Source: Alphaproteobacteria bacterium (GTDB lineage Bacteria > Pseudomonadota > Alphaproteobacteria > ATCC43930 > CGMCC-115725). From it: a stretch of 64,000 nucleotides of DNA. Below, in pieces: positions 20,498 to 29,394 of this stretch (position 1 is its first letter; the number at the start of each line of letters is the position of its first letter). Location of the stretch: the NCBI GenBank assembly GCA_021325525.1, contig JAJPHB010000120.1:1-64000 (forward strand), read 5' to 3'. The notes beneath the pieces are model-generated. The model saw nothing but the letters and a program-made list of their open reading frames with translations, was not told where the DNA came from and did no database searches. The position numbers and the translations under genes were made by a program.

Positions 20498-20581
20498 TCG
20501 CCGGAGCGCACTATCTCTAGACCGTTTCCGCACAGAACCGCAAGGTTTCTGTTAACCAAACTTGTAGGTGCGCTCCGGCGA
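20498..20581. repeat. Nested inverted repeat: 14-bp perfect outer arms with inner hairpin
   Basis: The outer arm TCGCCGGAGCGCAC at 20498-20511 is the exact reverse complement of 20568-20581. The 56-base interior contains ACAGAACC-GCAA-GGTTTCTGT, an inner hairpin with one bulged base, and GTTAAC. No clear target-site duplication is seen at the outer ends. Candidates are a small non-coding RNA, a protein-binding cruciform, or a MITE-like insertion. Confidence 0.65.
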
Positions 20582-20677
20582 GGCGGCCGGCGCAGGGCTG
20601 TCGCGCGTTCCTGGTACCGCCCCGCCGAGCCATCCCCTATGATGGTTCCCTCACCGGCTGAGAGAGTGGAGGCATGG

Positions 20678-21346
20678 ATGGGACGGACAATCGAGCTCAC
20701 CGCCGCCGACGGCCATAAATTCGCCGCCTACCGCGCCGATCCTGCGGGGAAAGCGCGCGGGGCGCTCGTCGTCATCCAAGAGATTTTCGGCGTCAACGGC
20801 CATATGCGGCGGGTGACGGACGGTTTCGCCGATGAAGGCTACGTCGCGATCGCTCCGGCGCTCTTCGACCGGGCGAAGCGCGGGGTCGAGCTCGGCTACG
20901 ACCAGGGGGGAATGACCGCGGGCCGCGAGCTGCGCGCCGGGCTCGGCGATGACGAGCCGCTCCGCGACATCCAGGCGACGATCAAGGAGGCGTCGGGTGC
21001 GGGCAAGGTCGGGGTCATCGGCTATTGCTGGGGCGGGTCGCTCGCCTATCTCGCCGCAACGCGTCTCGACGGGCTCGCCTGCGCCGTGGGCTATTACGGC
21101 GGCGCCATTGCTGCCCATGCCGAGGAGAAGACGCGCGTTCCGGTGATGCTGCATTTCGGCGAGACCGATCAGAGCATCCCGATGAGCGATGTCGAGAAGG
21201 TGCGCGCCGCGCATCCCGAAATCGCGCTCTATGTCTATCCCGCCGGGCATGTCTTCAATTGCGACGAGCGCGGCAGCTACCACGCGGCGAGCGCGAAGCA
21301 GGCGCTGGGGCGCAGCCTCGATTTCCTGCGCCAGCACCTCGGATGA
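20678..21346 (+). CDS. Dienelactone hydrolase family protein
   Basis: An alpha/beta-hydrolase of 222 residues from the ATG at 20678, chosen because GGAGG lies 5 bases upstream; an in-frame ATG at 20639 lacks a site. The catalytic triad typical of dienelactone hydrolases is visible: Cys117 in GVIGYCWGG, Asp164 in FGETDQSIP and His191 in PAGHVFNCDER. Such enzymes open lactone rings in catechol degradation, but many act on other esters. The stop overlaps the start of the aconitase X gene (ATGA), so they are coupled and probably act on related compounds. Confidence 0.9.
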   Translation: MGRTIELTAADGHKFAAYRADPAGKARGALVVIQEIFGVNGHMRRVTDGFADEGYVAIAPALFDRAKRGVELGYDQGGMTAGRELRAGLGDDEPLRDIQATIKEASGAGKVGVIGYCWGGSLAYLAATRLDGLACAVGYYGGAIAAHAEEKTRVPVMLHFGETDQSIPMSDVEKVRAAHPEIALYVYPAGHVFNCDERGSYHAASAKQALGRSLDFLRQHLG

Positions 21347-22605
21347 CGCTGACCCTCTCGGCGGAGGAGCGCGCCATGGCGGCGGGGGCGCGAGGCACCG
21401 CCGTCGCCATGGCGGCGCGCATTCTCGCGGACACTGCCGCGCTTCTCGGTGCCGAGCGTCTCATCGAGGTGACGAGCAGCCATGTCGATGGCTGCCTTTA
21501 CCACGGCGACAGCGGCGTCGAGTTTGCCGAGCGCCTCGCCGCCGAGGGCGGCCGCGTCGCGGTGCCGACGACGCTCAATGTCGGCGCGCTCGACCTCCTG
21601 CATCCGGGGCGCGTGCGCTTCGATCCGCATCGCGCGGCCATGGCGCGGCGCCTCATGGCCGCCTACGAAGCGCTCGGCTGCACGCCGAGCTGGACCTGCG
21701 CGCCCTATCAGGCGGGGCACCGGCCGAAGCGGGGCGAGCACGTCGCCTGGGGCGAATCGAACGCCGTCGTCTTCTGCAATTCCGTGCTCGGCGCCCGCAC
21801 CAATCGCCTCGGCGATTTCCTCGACATTTGCGCCGCGCTGTGCGCCCGCGCGCCGTATGCCGGGCTCCATCGCGATCAGGATCGCCGGGCGCGCATTGTC
21901 GTCGATGCGAGCGGGCTCTCCGAGCGATTGAGGACGACCGAGGCCTTCTATCCCGTGCTCGGCGCCTGGCTCGGCGCCGAAATCGGCTCCGCCGTCGCCG
22001 CGATCACGGGGATGCCGCGGCCGATTCCGGAAGATCGTCTCAAGGCCCTCGGGGCCGCCGCCGCGTCCTCGGGAGCGGTCGGGCTTTTCCATATCGTGGG
22101 CGTGACGCCGGAGGCGCCGGACCTCGCGACCGCGACAGGCGGCGAGGCGCCGGAGCGCCGCATCGCGCTGACGCCGGCGATGATCCGCGCTGCGCGCGAC
22201 CGCCTGTCGACGGCTGCGGCGGGCACGCGGCGGATCGACGCCGTCGCCGTCGGCAGCCCGCATTTCTCGGAGGAGGAGTTTTCAGAGCTGGGGCGCCTTC
22301 TCGCCGGGCGGCGTCTCGCGGTTCCCTTTTATGCATGCACCGGGCGCGGCGTCTTGCGCCAGATCGAAGCCTCGGGCCTGCTCGCGACGCTGACCGCCGC
22401 GGGCGTCGAGATCGTCACCGACACTTGCGTCGTCGTCGCGCCGATCCTGCCGGATTCGGGCGGCGTACTCATGACGAATTCCGGGAAATTCGCGCATTAC
22501 GCAACGCCCAATACCGGGTTCGCGACAATCTATGGCAGCCTCGCCGATTGCGTCGCCTCGGCCGTCGAGGGCCGCATTGCGCGCGATGAGAGCTTGTGGC
22601 AGTGA
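21343..22605 (+). CDS. Aconitase X catalytic (large) subunit, dehydratase
   Basis: A 420-residue member of the aconitase X family (formerly DUF521), a hydro-lyase group related to aconitase. Marks of the family are SSHVDGCLYHGDSG, CAPYQAGHRPKRGEHVAWGE, AVVFCNSVLGARTNR, PFYACTGRGV and MTNSGKFAHYATPNTG, with cysteines expected to hold an iron-sulfur cluster. Characterised bacterial members dehydrate cis-3-hydroxy-L-proline; archaeal ones dehydrate phosphomevalonate. The small swivelling domain is a separate gene overlapping this one's 3' end. No hydroxyproline-catabolic gene is nearby, so the substrate is open. Confidence 0.9.
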   Translation: MTLTLSAEERAMAAGARGTAVAMAARILADTAALLGAERLIEVTSSHVDGCLYHGDSGVEFAERLAAEGGRVAVPTTLNVGALDLLHPGRVRFDPHRAAMARRLMAAYEALGCTPSWTCAPYQAGHRPKRGEHVAWGESNAVVFCNSVLGARTNRLGDFLDICAALCARAPYAGLHRDQDRRARIVVDASGLSERLRTTEAFYPVLGAWLGAEIGSAVAAITGMPRPIPEDRLKALGAAAASSGAVGLFHIVGVTPEAPDLATATGGEAPERRIALTPAMIRAARDRLSTAAAGTRRIDAVAVGSPHFSEEEFSELGRLLAGRRLAVPFYACTGRGVLRQIEASGLLATLTAAGVEIVTDTCVVVAPILPDSGGVLMTNSGKFAHYATPNTGFATIYGSLADCVASAVEGRIARDESLWQ

Positions 22606-23036
22606 GCGCCGGTTCGTCCCACATCGTCATCGCGGCGAAGGCGCGGGTCCTCATCGACGGCGCGGCGGAAGGGCCGTTGCTGCGGCTTGTCGAGCCCATC
22701 AGCTTCTGGGGCGGCGTCGATCCCGAGACCGGCCGCCTCACCGATCCGCGCCATCCCCAGCACGGCGTCGCGATCGGGGGAACGGTGCTGGCGCTGGCCG
22801 CGACGCGCGGCTCCAGCTCGTCGAGCGCCATCATGCTGGAGCTGCTGCGCCGCGGCATTGGGCCGGCGGCGCTGCTTCTCGGCGAGCCCGACGCCATCCT
22901 GGCGCTCGGCGTCATCGTCGGCCGCGAGATGGGCTACCCGGCGATTCCGGTTCTCGCGCTTCCGGCGGCGGCGCAGGCGCTGCTTCCCGAGGGCCGGCTT
23001 CGCATCGCCCGCGGCGGTGCGATCGCCGCCGCCTGA
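22596..23036 (+). CDS. Aconitase X swivel-domain (small) subunit, DUF126
   Basis: A 146-residue protein of the DUF126 family, the detached swivelling domain of aconitase X. The conserved LVEPISFWGGVDPETG, GGTVLALAATRGSSSSS and GREMGYPAIPVLAL segments are present; the Ser-rich loop contributes to the active site. The start is GTG at 22596 or GTG at 22602, both overlapping the large-subunit stop. The two form a heteromer, in contrast to fused single-chain forms. The gene ends 3 bases before the convergent VOC gene. Confidence 0.9.
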   Translation: MAVSAGSSHIVIAAKARVLIDGAAEGPLLRLVEPISFWGGVDPETGRLTDPRHPQHGVAIGGTVLALAATRGSSSSSAIMLELLRRGIGPAALLLGEPDAILALGVIVGREMGYPAIPVLALPAAAQALLPEGRLRIARGGAIAAA

Positions 23037-23039
23037 GCC

Positions 23040-23897
23040 TCAGCCCGGCATCGCCACGAATTCGAGCAGCGCGCCATTCGCCTCGGCGCTCGGCACGATG
23101 ACGGCGTTGCGGCCGGCGCTCTCATAAGGGACCTGCCACTGCGCGAGATGGTCCGCCGTCCTCTCGATGTCGCGCACGCGGATCGTGACCACCGCGATCG
23201 AGGGAATGGCGGCCGGCGACTCGTCGATCTCGGGATGCATGACCGCGACATCGTCGGCCGTCGCGAAGATGATTCGATGCCGGCCGACCCGCAGCGTCAG
23301 CACGTCATCCGTCATATGGAGGTTCGCTGGGCCGAAGAGACGCTCATAGGGCGCGATGAGCGGCCGGGTGTCCGCGACCGCGACCGTGACGCCGGCCAGC
23401 CCGACCGCGCTGTTCGGATGGTCCAGCCATTCGCGGCGGCGCATCAGCTCCGGCGTCAAATGCGCGCAGAGAAAGCTGTCGAGGCCGGGCGTCGTATCGG
23501 GCGCGAGCGCGAGAAGCGAGAAGCGCGGGACGGCGGTTCCCTCCGGCAGCTCGATCTGACGCGCGAGATCGCGGACGGGCCCCGCCTCGATTCCGAGCGC
23601 CGCCAGCGCCGTGGCCGCGCTTCCCGCATGCGGCGTCGCCCAGGCGAGCTTCATCGGGCCTTCGCGTTCCTGAAGGAAGGCGCGGTATTCGGGAGCGGCG
23701 AGATCGGGCGTCAGGATTCCGAAGAGCTCGAGATAGTCCTGCGCGAACATGATGCAGTAATTGCCGGTGCCGCGGCCGAGATGCGTCCCGCGCGTGCTCA
23801 GCGCGAAGCCCAGCCGGGTCCATGCCATCCGCGCCGCTTCGAGATCGCGGACGGGCATGAGCAGATGGTCGATGCCGGCGATGCCGCTGCGGCTCAT
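23040..23897 (-). CDS. VOC superfamily protein (glyoxalase-like), coupled to mtnA
   Basis: A 285-residue protein from the ATG at 23897 (MSRSGIAGIDHLLMPVRDLE); the longer frame lacks similarity upstream. It has two vicinal-oxygen-chelate modules: residues 8-130 resemble the glyoxalase-like domain with His at GIDHLLMPV, and the second half contains GLAGVTVAVADT and a closing VTIRVRDI strand. The start codon overlaps the mtnA stop (ATGA), so it is translated with mtnA. Substrate unknown; the coupling hints at a role in methylthioribose or related sugar metabolism, which is inference. Confidence 0.75.
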   Translation of the reverse strand: MSRSGIAGIDHLLMPVRDLEAARMAWTRLGFALSTRGTHLGRGTGNYCIMFAQDYLELFGILTPDLAAPEYRAFLQEREGPMKLAWATPHAGSAATALAALGIEAGPVRDLARQIELPEGTAVPRFSLLALAPDTTPGLDSFLCAHLTPELMRRREWLDHPNSAVGLAGVTVAVADTRPLIAPYERLFGPANLHMTDDVLTLRVGRHRIIFATADDVAVMHPEIDESPAAIPSIAVVTIRVRDIERTADHLAQWQVPYESAGRNAVIVPSAEANGALLEFVAMPG

Positions 23898-25006
23898 GTT
23901 CCGGTCCGTCCGGCACGGCGCTCGGGGAAGAGCCGCAGAAGGCCCGCGGCCGAAGCCTCGCACACGCCGCGCTCGGTGATGAGTGCGGTGACGAGGCGCG
24001 CCGGCGTGACGTCGAAGGCGTAATTGGCGACCGGGCTGCCCTCCGGGATGAGCCGCACCGTCGCGACGGTGCCGTCCGGCAGGCGGCCCGCGATGTCGCT
24101 CACCTCGCTGCCGGCGCGCTCCTCGATCGGGATGTGCCGCAGGCCGTCCGCGATGCTCCAGTCGATGGTGGAGGAGGGGAGCGCGACATAGAAGGGTACG
24201 CCGTTATCGGCTGCGGCGAGCGCCTTTAGATAGGTTCCGATCTTGTTGGCGACGTCGCCGCGCGCCGTCGTCCGGTCGGTGCCGACGATGCAGAGATCGA
24301 CGCGGCCATGCTGCATCAAATGTCCGCCGGCATTGTCGACGATGACCGTATGCGGGACGCCGTGCTGCTGCAGCTCCCAGGCGGTGAGGCTGGCGCCCTG
24401 GTTGCGCGGCCGCGTCTCGTCAACCCAGACATGGACCGGGATGCCCTCGTCATGAGCGCGGAAGACCGGGGCGAGCGCGGTGCCCCAATCCACCGTCGCG
24501 AGCCAGCCGGCATTGCAATGGGTCAGCACCTCGACGACGCCTTGGCGGCGCTTCTTCTCCCAGCGCTCGCGGATGAGCGCCGCTCCATGCGCGCCCAAGG
24601 CCCGGTTCGTCGCGATGTCCTCGTCGCAGATCGCCGCGGCGCGGGCATAGGCGGCTTCGCTGCGCCGCGCCGGGGGCAGGGAGCGGAGGCGCCGCCGCAT
24701 ATCCTCGAGCGCCCAGGCGAGATTGACGGCGGTGGGGCGCGTCGCCGCGAGCATGCGGCAAGCGGCATCGAGCGCGGCATTGGACGGATCGGTGCGCAGC
24801 GCAAGGCAGAGCCCGTAGGCCGCGGCGGCGCCGATGAGCGGCGCGCCGCGCACGCGCATGGCGCGGATCGCCTCCGCGGCCTCGGCGAGGGTGGTCAGGC
24901 GGTCGGTGACGAGGCGATGCGGCAGATGGCGCTGGTCGATGATGCCGACCGACCAGCCATCGGGCTCGAGCCAGATCGAGCGCATCGCGACGCCGCCGAC
25001 CTTCAT
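23894..25006 (-). CDS. mtnA: S-methyl-5-thioribose-1-phosphate isomerase
   Basis: A 370-residue enzyme of the eIF-2B-like family that isomerises methylthioribose-1-phosphate to methylthioribulose-1-phosphate in methionine salvage. Diagnostic segments are MRVRGAPLIGAAAAYG, the catalytic Cys in VLTHCNAGWLATVDWG and the catalytic Asp in VGTDRTTARGDVANKIGTY. An alternative start at MRSIWLEPDGW (7 residues in) is possible. Upstream lies an MDR reductase in the same direction; mtnP, the preceding pathway enzyme, lies 1.8 kb away. Downstream salvage genes (mtnB, mtnC, mtnD, mtnK) were not seen. Confidence 0.95.
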   Translation of the reverse strand: MKVGGVAMRSIWLEPDGWSVGIIDQRHLPHRLVTDRLTTLAEAAEAIRAMRVRGAPLIGAAAAYGLCLALRTDPSNAALDAACRMLAATRPTAVNLAWALEDMRRRLRSLPPARRSEAAYARAAAICDEDIATNRALGAHGAALIRERWEKKRRQGVVEVLTHCNAGWLATVDWGTALAPVFRAHDEGIPVHVWVDETRPRNQGASLTAWELQQHGVPHTVIVDNAGGHLMQHGRVDLCIVGTDRTTARGDVANKIGTYLKALAAADNGVPFYVALPSSTIDWSIADGLRHIPIEERAGSEVSDIAGRLPDGTVATVRLIPEGSPVANYAFDVTPARLVTALITERGVCEASAAGLLRLFPERRAGRTGT

Positions 25007-25042
25007 GCGGTCCTCATCCCCATGCCCGTGCGGTCTTGCCCA

Positions 25043-26050
25043 TCATCGCGCCACCCGGACCAGCATCTTGCCGAAATTCTTGCCCTGCAGCAGGCCGAGA
25101 AAGGCCTCGGGCGCCTTCTCCAGCCCATCGACGATGTCCTCGCGATACTTGACCCGGCCGTCGCGGACCCATGCGCCGACATCGCGCAGGAAGTCGGCCT
25201 CCTTGGCGGCGAAATCCCAGACGATGAAGCCGCGGACGAGAAGGCGCTTGCGCAGGATGGTCGCGGTGTCGGGGCCGGGGCTGGGGCCGGTCGCGTTGTA
25301 CTGCGCGATGACGCCGCAGACCGGGACCCGCGCGAAATCGTTGAGCAGCGGCCAGACAGCACGCTGCACCGCACCGCCCACATTCTCGAAATAGACGTCG
25401 ATGCCTTTGGGGCAGGCGATTTCGAGGTGCCTGTCGAGATCGGGCGCATGATGGTCGATGCAGGCATCGAAGCCCAGCTCCTCGACGACGAAGCGGCACT
25501 TCGCCGTCCCGCCGGCGATGCCGACGGCGCGGCACCCCTTGATCTTGGCGATCTGGCCCACGACCGAGCCGACGGCGCCCGAGGCGGCCGCGACGACGAC
25601 CGTCTCGCCCGGCCTCGGCTGGCCGATTTCGAGGAGACCGACATAGGCCGTCATTCCCGGCATGCCGAGCACGCCGAGGGCGGTCGAGACCGGCGCGGCG
25701 GCGGGATCGAGCTTGCGCAAGCCCCTTCCGTTCGAGAGCGCGTATTCCTGCCAGCCGCCATAGCCGAGGACTATGTCGCCCTCGCGGTATTGCGGGTGGC
25801 GCGAGGCGACGATTTCGCCGACAGTGCCCCCCACCATCGGCTGGCCGAGCTCGGCCGGCTTCGCATAGGATTTCGCGGCGCTCATCCGGCCGCGCATGTA
25901 AGGATCGAGAGAGAGGAAGAGAGTGCGCATCAGCACCTCGCCCTCGCCGGGCGTCGGGACCGGCGTCTCGACCAGCGCGAAATTGTCGCGGCTCGGCGCG
26001 CCTTCGGGCCGGCTCTTCAGCAGAATCTGGCGGTTGACGCTGGCCGGCAT
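25043..26050 (-). CDS. NADP-dependent MDR-family oxidoreductase (prostaglandin/curcumin reductase type)
   Basis: A 335-residue zinc-free medium-chain reductase starting MPASVNRQILLKSRPEG at 26050, with GGAGG 6-8 bases upstream. It has the GroES-like N-terminal half (LSLDPYMRGRM, a signature of the leukotriene B4 12-hydroxydehydrogenase/CurA group) and a Rossmann fold with AASGAVGSVVGQIAKIKG, followed by GIDVYFENVGG. These enzymes reduce alpha,beta-unsaturated carbonyl compounds with NADPH. It is upstream of mtnA with a 36-base gap and may be co-transcribed with it. Confidence 0.9.
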   Translation of the reverse strand: MPASVNRQILLKSRPEGAPSRDNFALVETPVPTPGEGEVLMRTLFLSLDPYMRGRMSAAKSYAKPAELGQPMVGGTVGEIVASRHPQYREGDIVLGYGGWQEYALSNGRGLRKLDPAAAPVSTALGVLGMPGMTAYVGLLEIGQPRPGETVVVAAASGAVGSVVGQIAKIKGCRAVGIAGGTAKCRFVVEELGFDACIDHHAPDLDRHLEIACPKGIDVYFENVGGAVQRAVWPLLNDFARVPVCGVIAQYNATGPSPGPDTATILRKRLLVRGFIVWDFAAKEADFLRDVGAWVRDGRVKYREDIVDGLEKAPEAFLGLLQGKNFGKMLVRVAR

Positions 26051-26201
26051 CGGACCTCCTCCCTCGGGGCGGACCCGGACGAGGCTGAGCTTGCCCGGTG
26101 CCCCTGTCAACAACGGAGGCGCTCAACGCGGACTCCCGGTTGAAGGCGCGGACGGAGCGGCTATGCTCCATGGCCGCGGCGCAATGACGAGGGGAGACGA
26201 A

Positions 26202-26801
26202 ATGCCGCGCGCGATCGACTTCTATTTCGATTTCAGCTCGCCTTACGGCTATCTGGCGAGCACCCGGATCGATGCCGTCGCCGCGCGGCACGGGCGCGCA
26301 GTGCGCTGGCGGCCCTATATGCTGGGCGTCGTCTACAAATCGACCGGCTATCATCCGCTGGAGCAGGAGCCGAAGCGGCGCTACATGATGCACGACGTCG
26401 CCCGTTGCGCCCGTCTCCTGGGCGTGCCGTTCCGCGTGCCCCAGCGCTTTCCCGCGGCGCTGCTTGCCGCCTCGCGCGCCGTCTACTGGATCGAGGATCG
26501 CGACCCGCGGCAGGCGGCGGCCTTCGCGAAGGCGTGCTTTGCCGCCTATTGGCAGGAGGACCGCGACCTTGCCGAGGCGGCGGTCGTCGCCGAGATCGCC
26601 GCTGCGCAAGGCGTGCTCGCGGCGGAGCTTCGCATCGCCCTCGAGGCGCCTGCGGTGAAGGCGCGGCTCAAAGAGGAAACCGAGGCGGCGATCGCGGCGG
26701 GCGTCTTCGGCTCGCCCTTCATCCTCGTCGATGGCGAGCCCTTCTGGGGCGCCGACCGCCTCGATCAGGTCGACCGCTGGCTGGCGACGGGCGGCTGGTA
26801 G
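26202..26801 (+). CDS. 2-hydroxychromene-2-carboxylate isomerase-like protein (GST kappa/DsbA fold)
   Basis: A 199-residue thioredoxin-fold protein. The start MPRAIDFYFDFSSPYGYLAS is the standard opening of HCCA isomerases, in which the Ser-Ser-Pro region binds glutathione; GVFGSPFILVDGEPFWGADR is the matching C-terminal loop. The ATG at 26202 has GGGGAG upstream; the frame is open earlier but without coding character. In naphthalene degradation such enzymes use glutathione to isomerise chromene carboxylate, but most homologues have unknown substrates. It converges with mtnP, whose stop abuts this gene's stop. Confidence 0.88.
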   Translation: MPRAIDFYFDFSSPYGYLASTRIDAVAARHGRAVRWRPYMLGVVYKSTGYHPLEQEPKRRYMMHDVARCARLLGVPFRVPQRFPAALLAASRAVYWIEDRDPRQAAAFAKACFAAYWQEDRDLAEAAVVAEIAAAQGVLAAELRIALEAPAVKARLKEETEAAIAAGVFGSPFILVDGEPFWGADRLDQVDRWLATGGW

Positions 26802-27680
26802 TCAGAGGACGCGCCCCGCCACCGCGTCGAGCCGTGCCACCACCGCCGGGTCGCGCGCCTCGGGCGCGGTGATGATGGCGTGGTCGAGAGCGTTGCGGCA
26901 GCCATGGGGACACGCGCCGCGATGCCGCGCGAGGAGCGGTACCGCGCGCTTGACGAGGCTCCGCGCCTTCTCGGCATTGGCGAGCAGCACGCGCACGACC
27001 GTCTCGACGGTGACATGGTCGTGCTCGGGGTGCCAGCAGTCGAAATCGGTCACCATCGCGACCGTCGCGTAGCAGATCTCCGCCTCGCGAGCGAGCTTCG
27101 CCTCCGGCATGTTGGTCATGCCGATCACATCGCAGCCCCAGCTTCGGTAGAGGCGGCTTTCGGCTAATGTCGAGAATTGCGGACCCTCCATCGCGAGATA
27201 GCTGCCGCCGCGGCGGAGCGGGATCCCGGCCTTGGCGCCTGCCGCCGAAAGCGCGTCGCCGAGCCGCGCGCAGACGGGATGGGCGAGCGAGACATGGGCG
27301 ACGCAGCCGGCGCCGAAGAAGGATCTCTCGCGCGCGACGGTGCGGTCGATGAACTGGTCGGCGAGGACGAAATCGCCGGGCGCCAGCTCTTCCTTGAGGC
27401 TGCCGACAGCGGAGAGCGACAGGATGTCAGTGACGCCGCAGCGCTTCAGCGCGTCGATATTGGCGCGGAAATTGATCTGCGAGGGACCAAGGCGATGGCC
27501 GCGGCCATGGCGCGGCAGGAACACCACCCGGGCCTCGCCAAGGCGGCCGAAGCAGAGCGCGTCCGAGGGCGCGCCGAAGGGCGTCTCGACGGCGCGCCAT
27601 TCGACATCGGCGAGGCCGTCGATCTGATAGAGGCCGCTGCCTCCGATGATGCCGATGACGGAGGGGGCGGAAGAGGACAT
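26802..27680 (-). CDS. mtnP: S-methyl-5'-thioadenosine phosphorylase
   Basis: A 292-residue purine nucleoside phosphorylase-type enzyme that splits methylthioadenosine into adenine and methylthioribose-1-phosphate, the substrate of MtnA. The phosphate loop GIIGGSGLY, the RHGRGHRLGPSQINFRAN segment, AMEGPQFSTLAESRLYRSWG and GMTNMPEAKLAREAEICYA are all typical of MTA phosphorylase. It lies on the same strand as mtnA, separated from it by the reductase and the convergent isomerase gene. Confidence 0.95.
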   Translation of the reverse strand: MSSSAPSVIGIIGGSGLYQIDGLADVEWRAVETPFGAPSDALCFGRLGEARVVFLPRHGRGHRLGPSQINFRANIDALKRCGVTDILSLSAVGSLKEELAPGDFVLADQFIDRTVARERSFFGAGCVAHVSLAHPVCARLGDALSAAGAKAGIPLRRGGSYLAMEGPQFSTLAESRLYRSWGCDVIGMTNMPEAKLAREAEICYATVAMVTDFDCWHPEHDHVTVETVVRVLLANAEKARSLVKRAVPLLARHRGACPHGCRNALDHAIITAPEARDPAVVARLDAVAGRVL

Positions 27681-27811
27681 GGCGCGAGAACGCTCCGCGA
27701 AAGCACGAGGCGATCACTGTTCCAGCTGCGATCGGAGAGCGCAATATGCGATTGTCGGGCGCCATCGGTCAGCGTAAATGAAACCATCCGCCACAGCCGG
27801 ACATCTGTTCA

Positions 27812-28336
27812 ATGACGAGGACACCAGACGGCGCCGGCTGGCGGCGCAGGCTCGGCAGCGCCGCTTGCGCGACGGCGGCATTCTTCCTCCTCTCCGGCGC
27901 AGCCGCGGCGCAGGACATCGTGACGCTGGCTGGCGGCCAGGCGGCGATCGTCTTCATGGTGACCGGGCAGGGCATCACCGGCGATATCGAGATCCGCGAT
28001 GCGAAGACCGGAGCGCCGGTCTGGGACGCGCTGCTGTCGCAGACGAGCGTCCGGCAGTTCACCGTGCGGCCAGGCGACTACCGGATCGTCGCCGCTCCTG
28101 GCGCTGCGCCCGTTGCCGTGGTGGCGCGCCCGGGTCGTGCCATTCTCGTCGCGCTCGCCGGCGAGAACGGCGGCTATCGCATCATTCGGACGAGCGATGT
28201 CGGGGCGGGAGAGATCGGCGGCACGGCGCTGCCGAGCTTCATCGACGACAACCGCATCCCGGCGCTCGACTACGCGCCCGTGTCGCTCGACCGCAGCGGC
28301 GCCGGCCTCAGCTTTCTCTTTCGCGCCGATTTCTGA
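27812..28336 (+). CDS. Hypothetical secreted protein
   Basis: A 174-residue protein of unknown family. After a basic N terminus (GWRRRLGS) comes a hydrophobic stretch and AAAAQDI, a clear Sec signal peptide of about 34 residues. The mature part is rich in beta-strand-prone Val/Ile with an Asp/Gly pattern (GDIEIRDAKTGAPVWD) and no cysteines. It is followed by a strong GC hairpin. No enzyme motif is visible. Confidence 0.7.
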   Translation: MTRTPDGAGWRRRLGSAACATAAFFLLSGAAAAQDIVTLAGGQAAIVFMVTGQGITGDIEIRDAKTGAPVWDALLSQTSVRQFTVRPGDYRIVAAPGAAPVAVVARPGRAILVALAGENGGYRIIRTSDVGAGEIGGTALPSFIDDNRIPALDYAPVSLDRSGAGLSFLFRADF

Positions 28337-28340
28337 GCGC

Positions 28341-28382
28341 GCGGGGGGCAGCACGCAGGCGTTGCGCGGCCGCGCCCCCCGC
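28341..28382 (+). terminator. GC-rich hairpin after the secreted-protein gene
   Basis: GCGGGGGGC at 28341-28349 pairs perfectly with GCCCCCCGC at 28374-28382; the loop is 24 bases. There is no T-run, so termination is plausible but not certain. It also lies at the left edge of the aapM remnant and may mark the deletion junction. Confidence 0.4.
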
Positions 28383-28396
28383 AACCCCGCCCTTTC

Positions 28397-28560
28397 CAGC
28401 TGTTGACGACGGCGACGACTTCGCTCAACGATCCAGCTTGGCGCGGCTTCTGTCGCGAGGCCTACATCTTCGTCGGCTTCACCTATTGGTGTTTTTGCTT
28501 TTTCATGTCGAAATGCTGACAGCATCTCGAGCGCGCCCTCGCCGAGGGCCGCCGCCGGTG
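28397..28560 (+). pseudogene. aapM: Remnant of the 3' end of an amino-acid ABC transporter permease (aapM)
   Basis: Frame 28397-28560 reads [15 protein letters not shown], then [24 protein letters not shown], a TGA stop at 28517-28519, and on in the same frame [13 protein letters not shown], then a TGA. The order of hydrophobic helix, FCFxMS motif, QHLERxL and basic tail is the C terminus of AapM-type permeases, where Ser follows the Tyr/Cys; here a TCA-type Ser codon has become TGA. Nothing upstream extends the permease: a hairpin and an unrelated gene follow at once. It directly precedes aapP, where aapM belongs. I take it as a decayed fragment left by deletion of aapJ, aapQ and most of aapM. 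Confidence 0.8.
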
Positions 28561-28574
28561 ACAGCGAGGAGCGG

Positions 28575-29354
<780 letters not shown>

Positions 29355-29357
29355 CGC

Positions 29358-29382
29358 AGCGGGCGCCCTCGTGGCGCCCGCT
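29358..29382. terminator. Perfect 10-bp hairpin between convergent aapP and the entericidin-like gene
   Basis: AGCGGGCGCC at 29358-29367 pairs with GGCGCCCGCT at 29373-29382 around CTCGT. It begins 4 bases after the aapP stop and ends 13 bases before the stop of the convergent small lipoprotein, so it can end both transcripts. No long T-run is present. Confidence 0.7.
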
Positions 29383-29394
29383 ACGAGACGCCGA

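Larger units (their letters stand above)
20156..20677. other. Intergenic region between divergent leuA and the dienelactone hydrolase gene
   Basis: The 522 bases hold no convincing protein gene. The leuA-proximal half contains the overlapping hairpins and possible leader frames noted separately. The half near the hydrolase contains the nested inverted repeat at 20498-20581 and comparatively AT-rich sequence (for example GTTAACCAAACTTG) in which a promoter for the plus-strand operon may lie. Confidence 0.5.
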
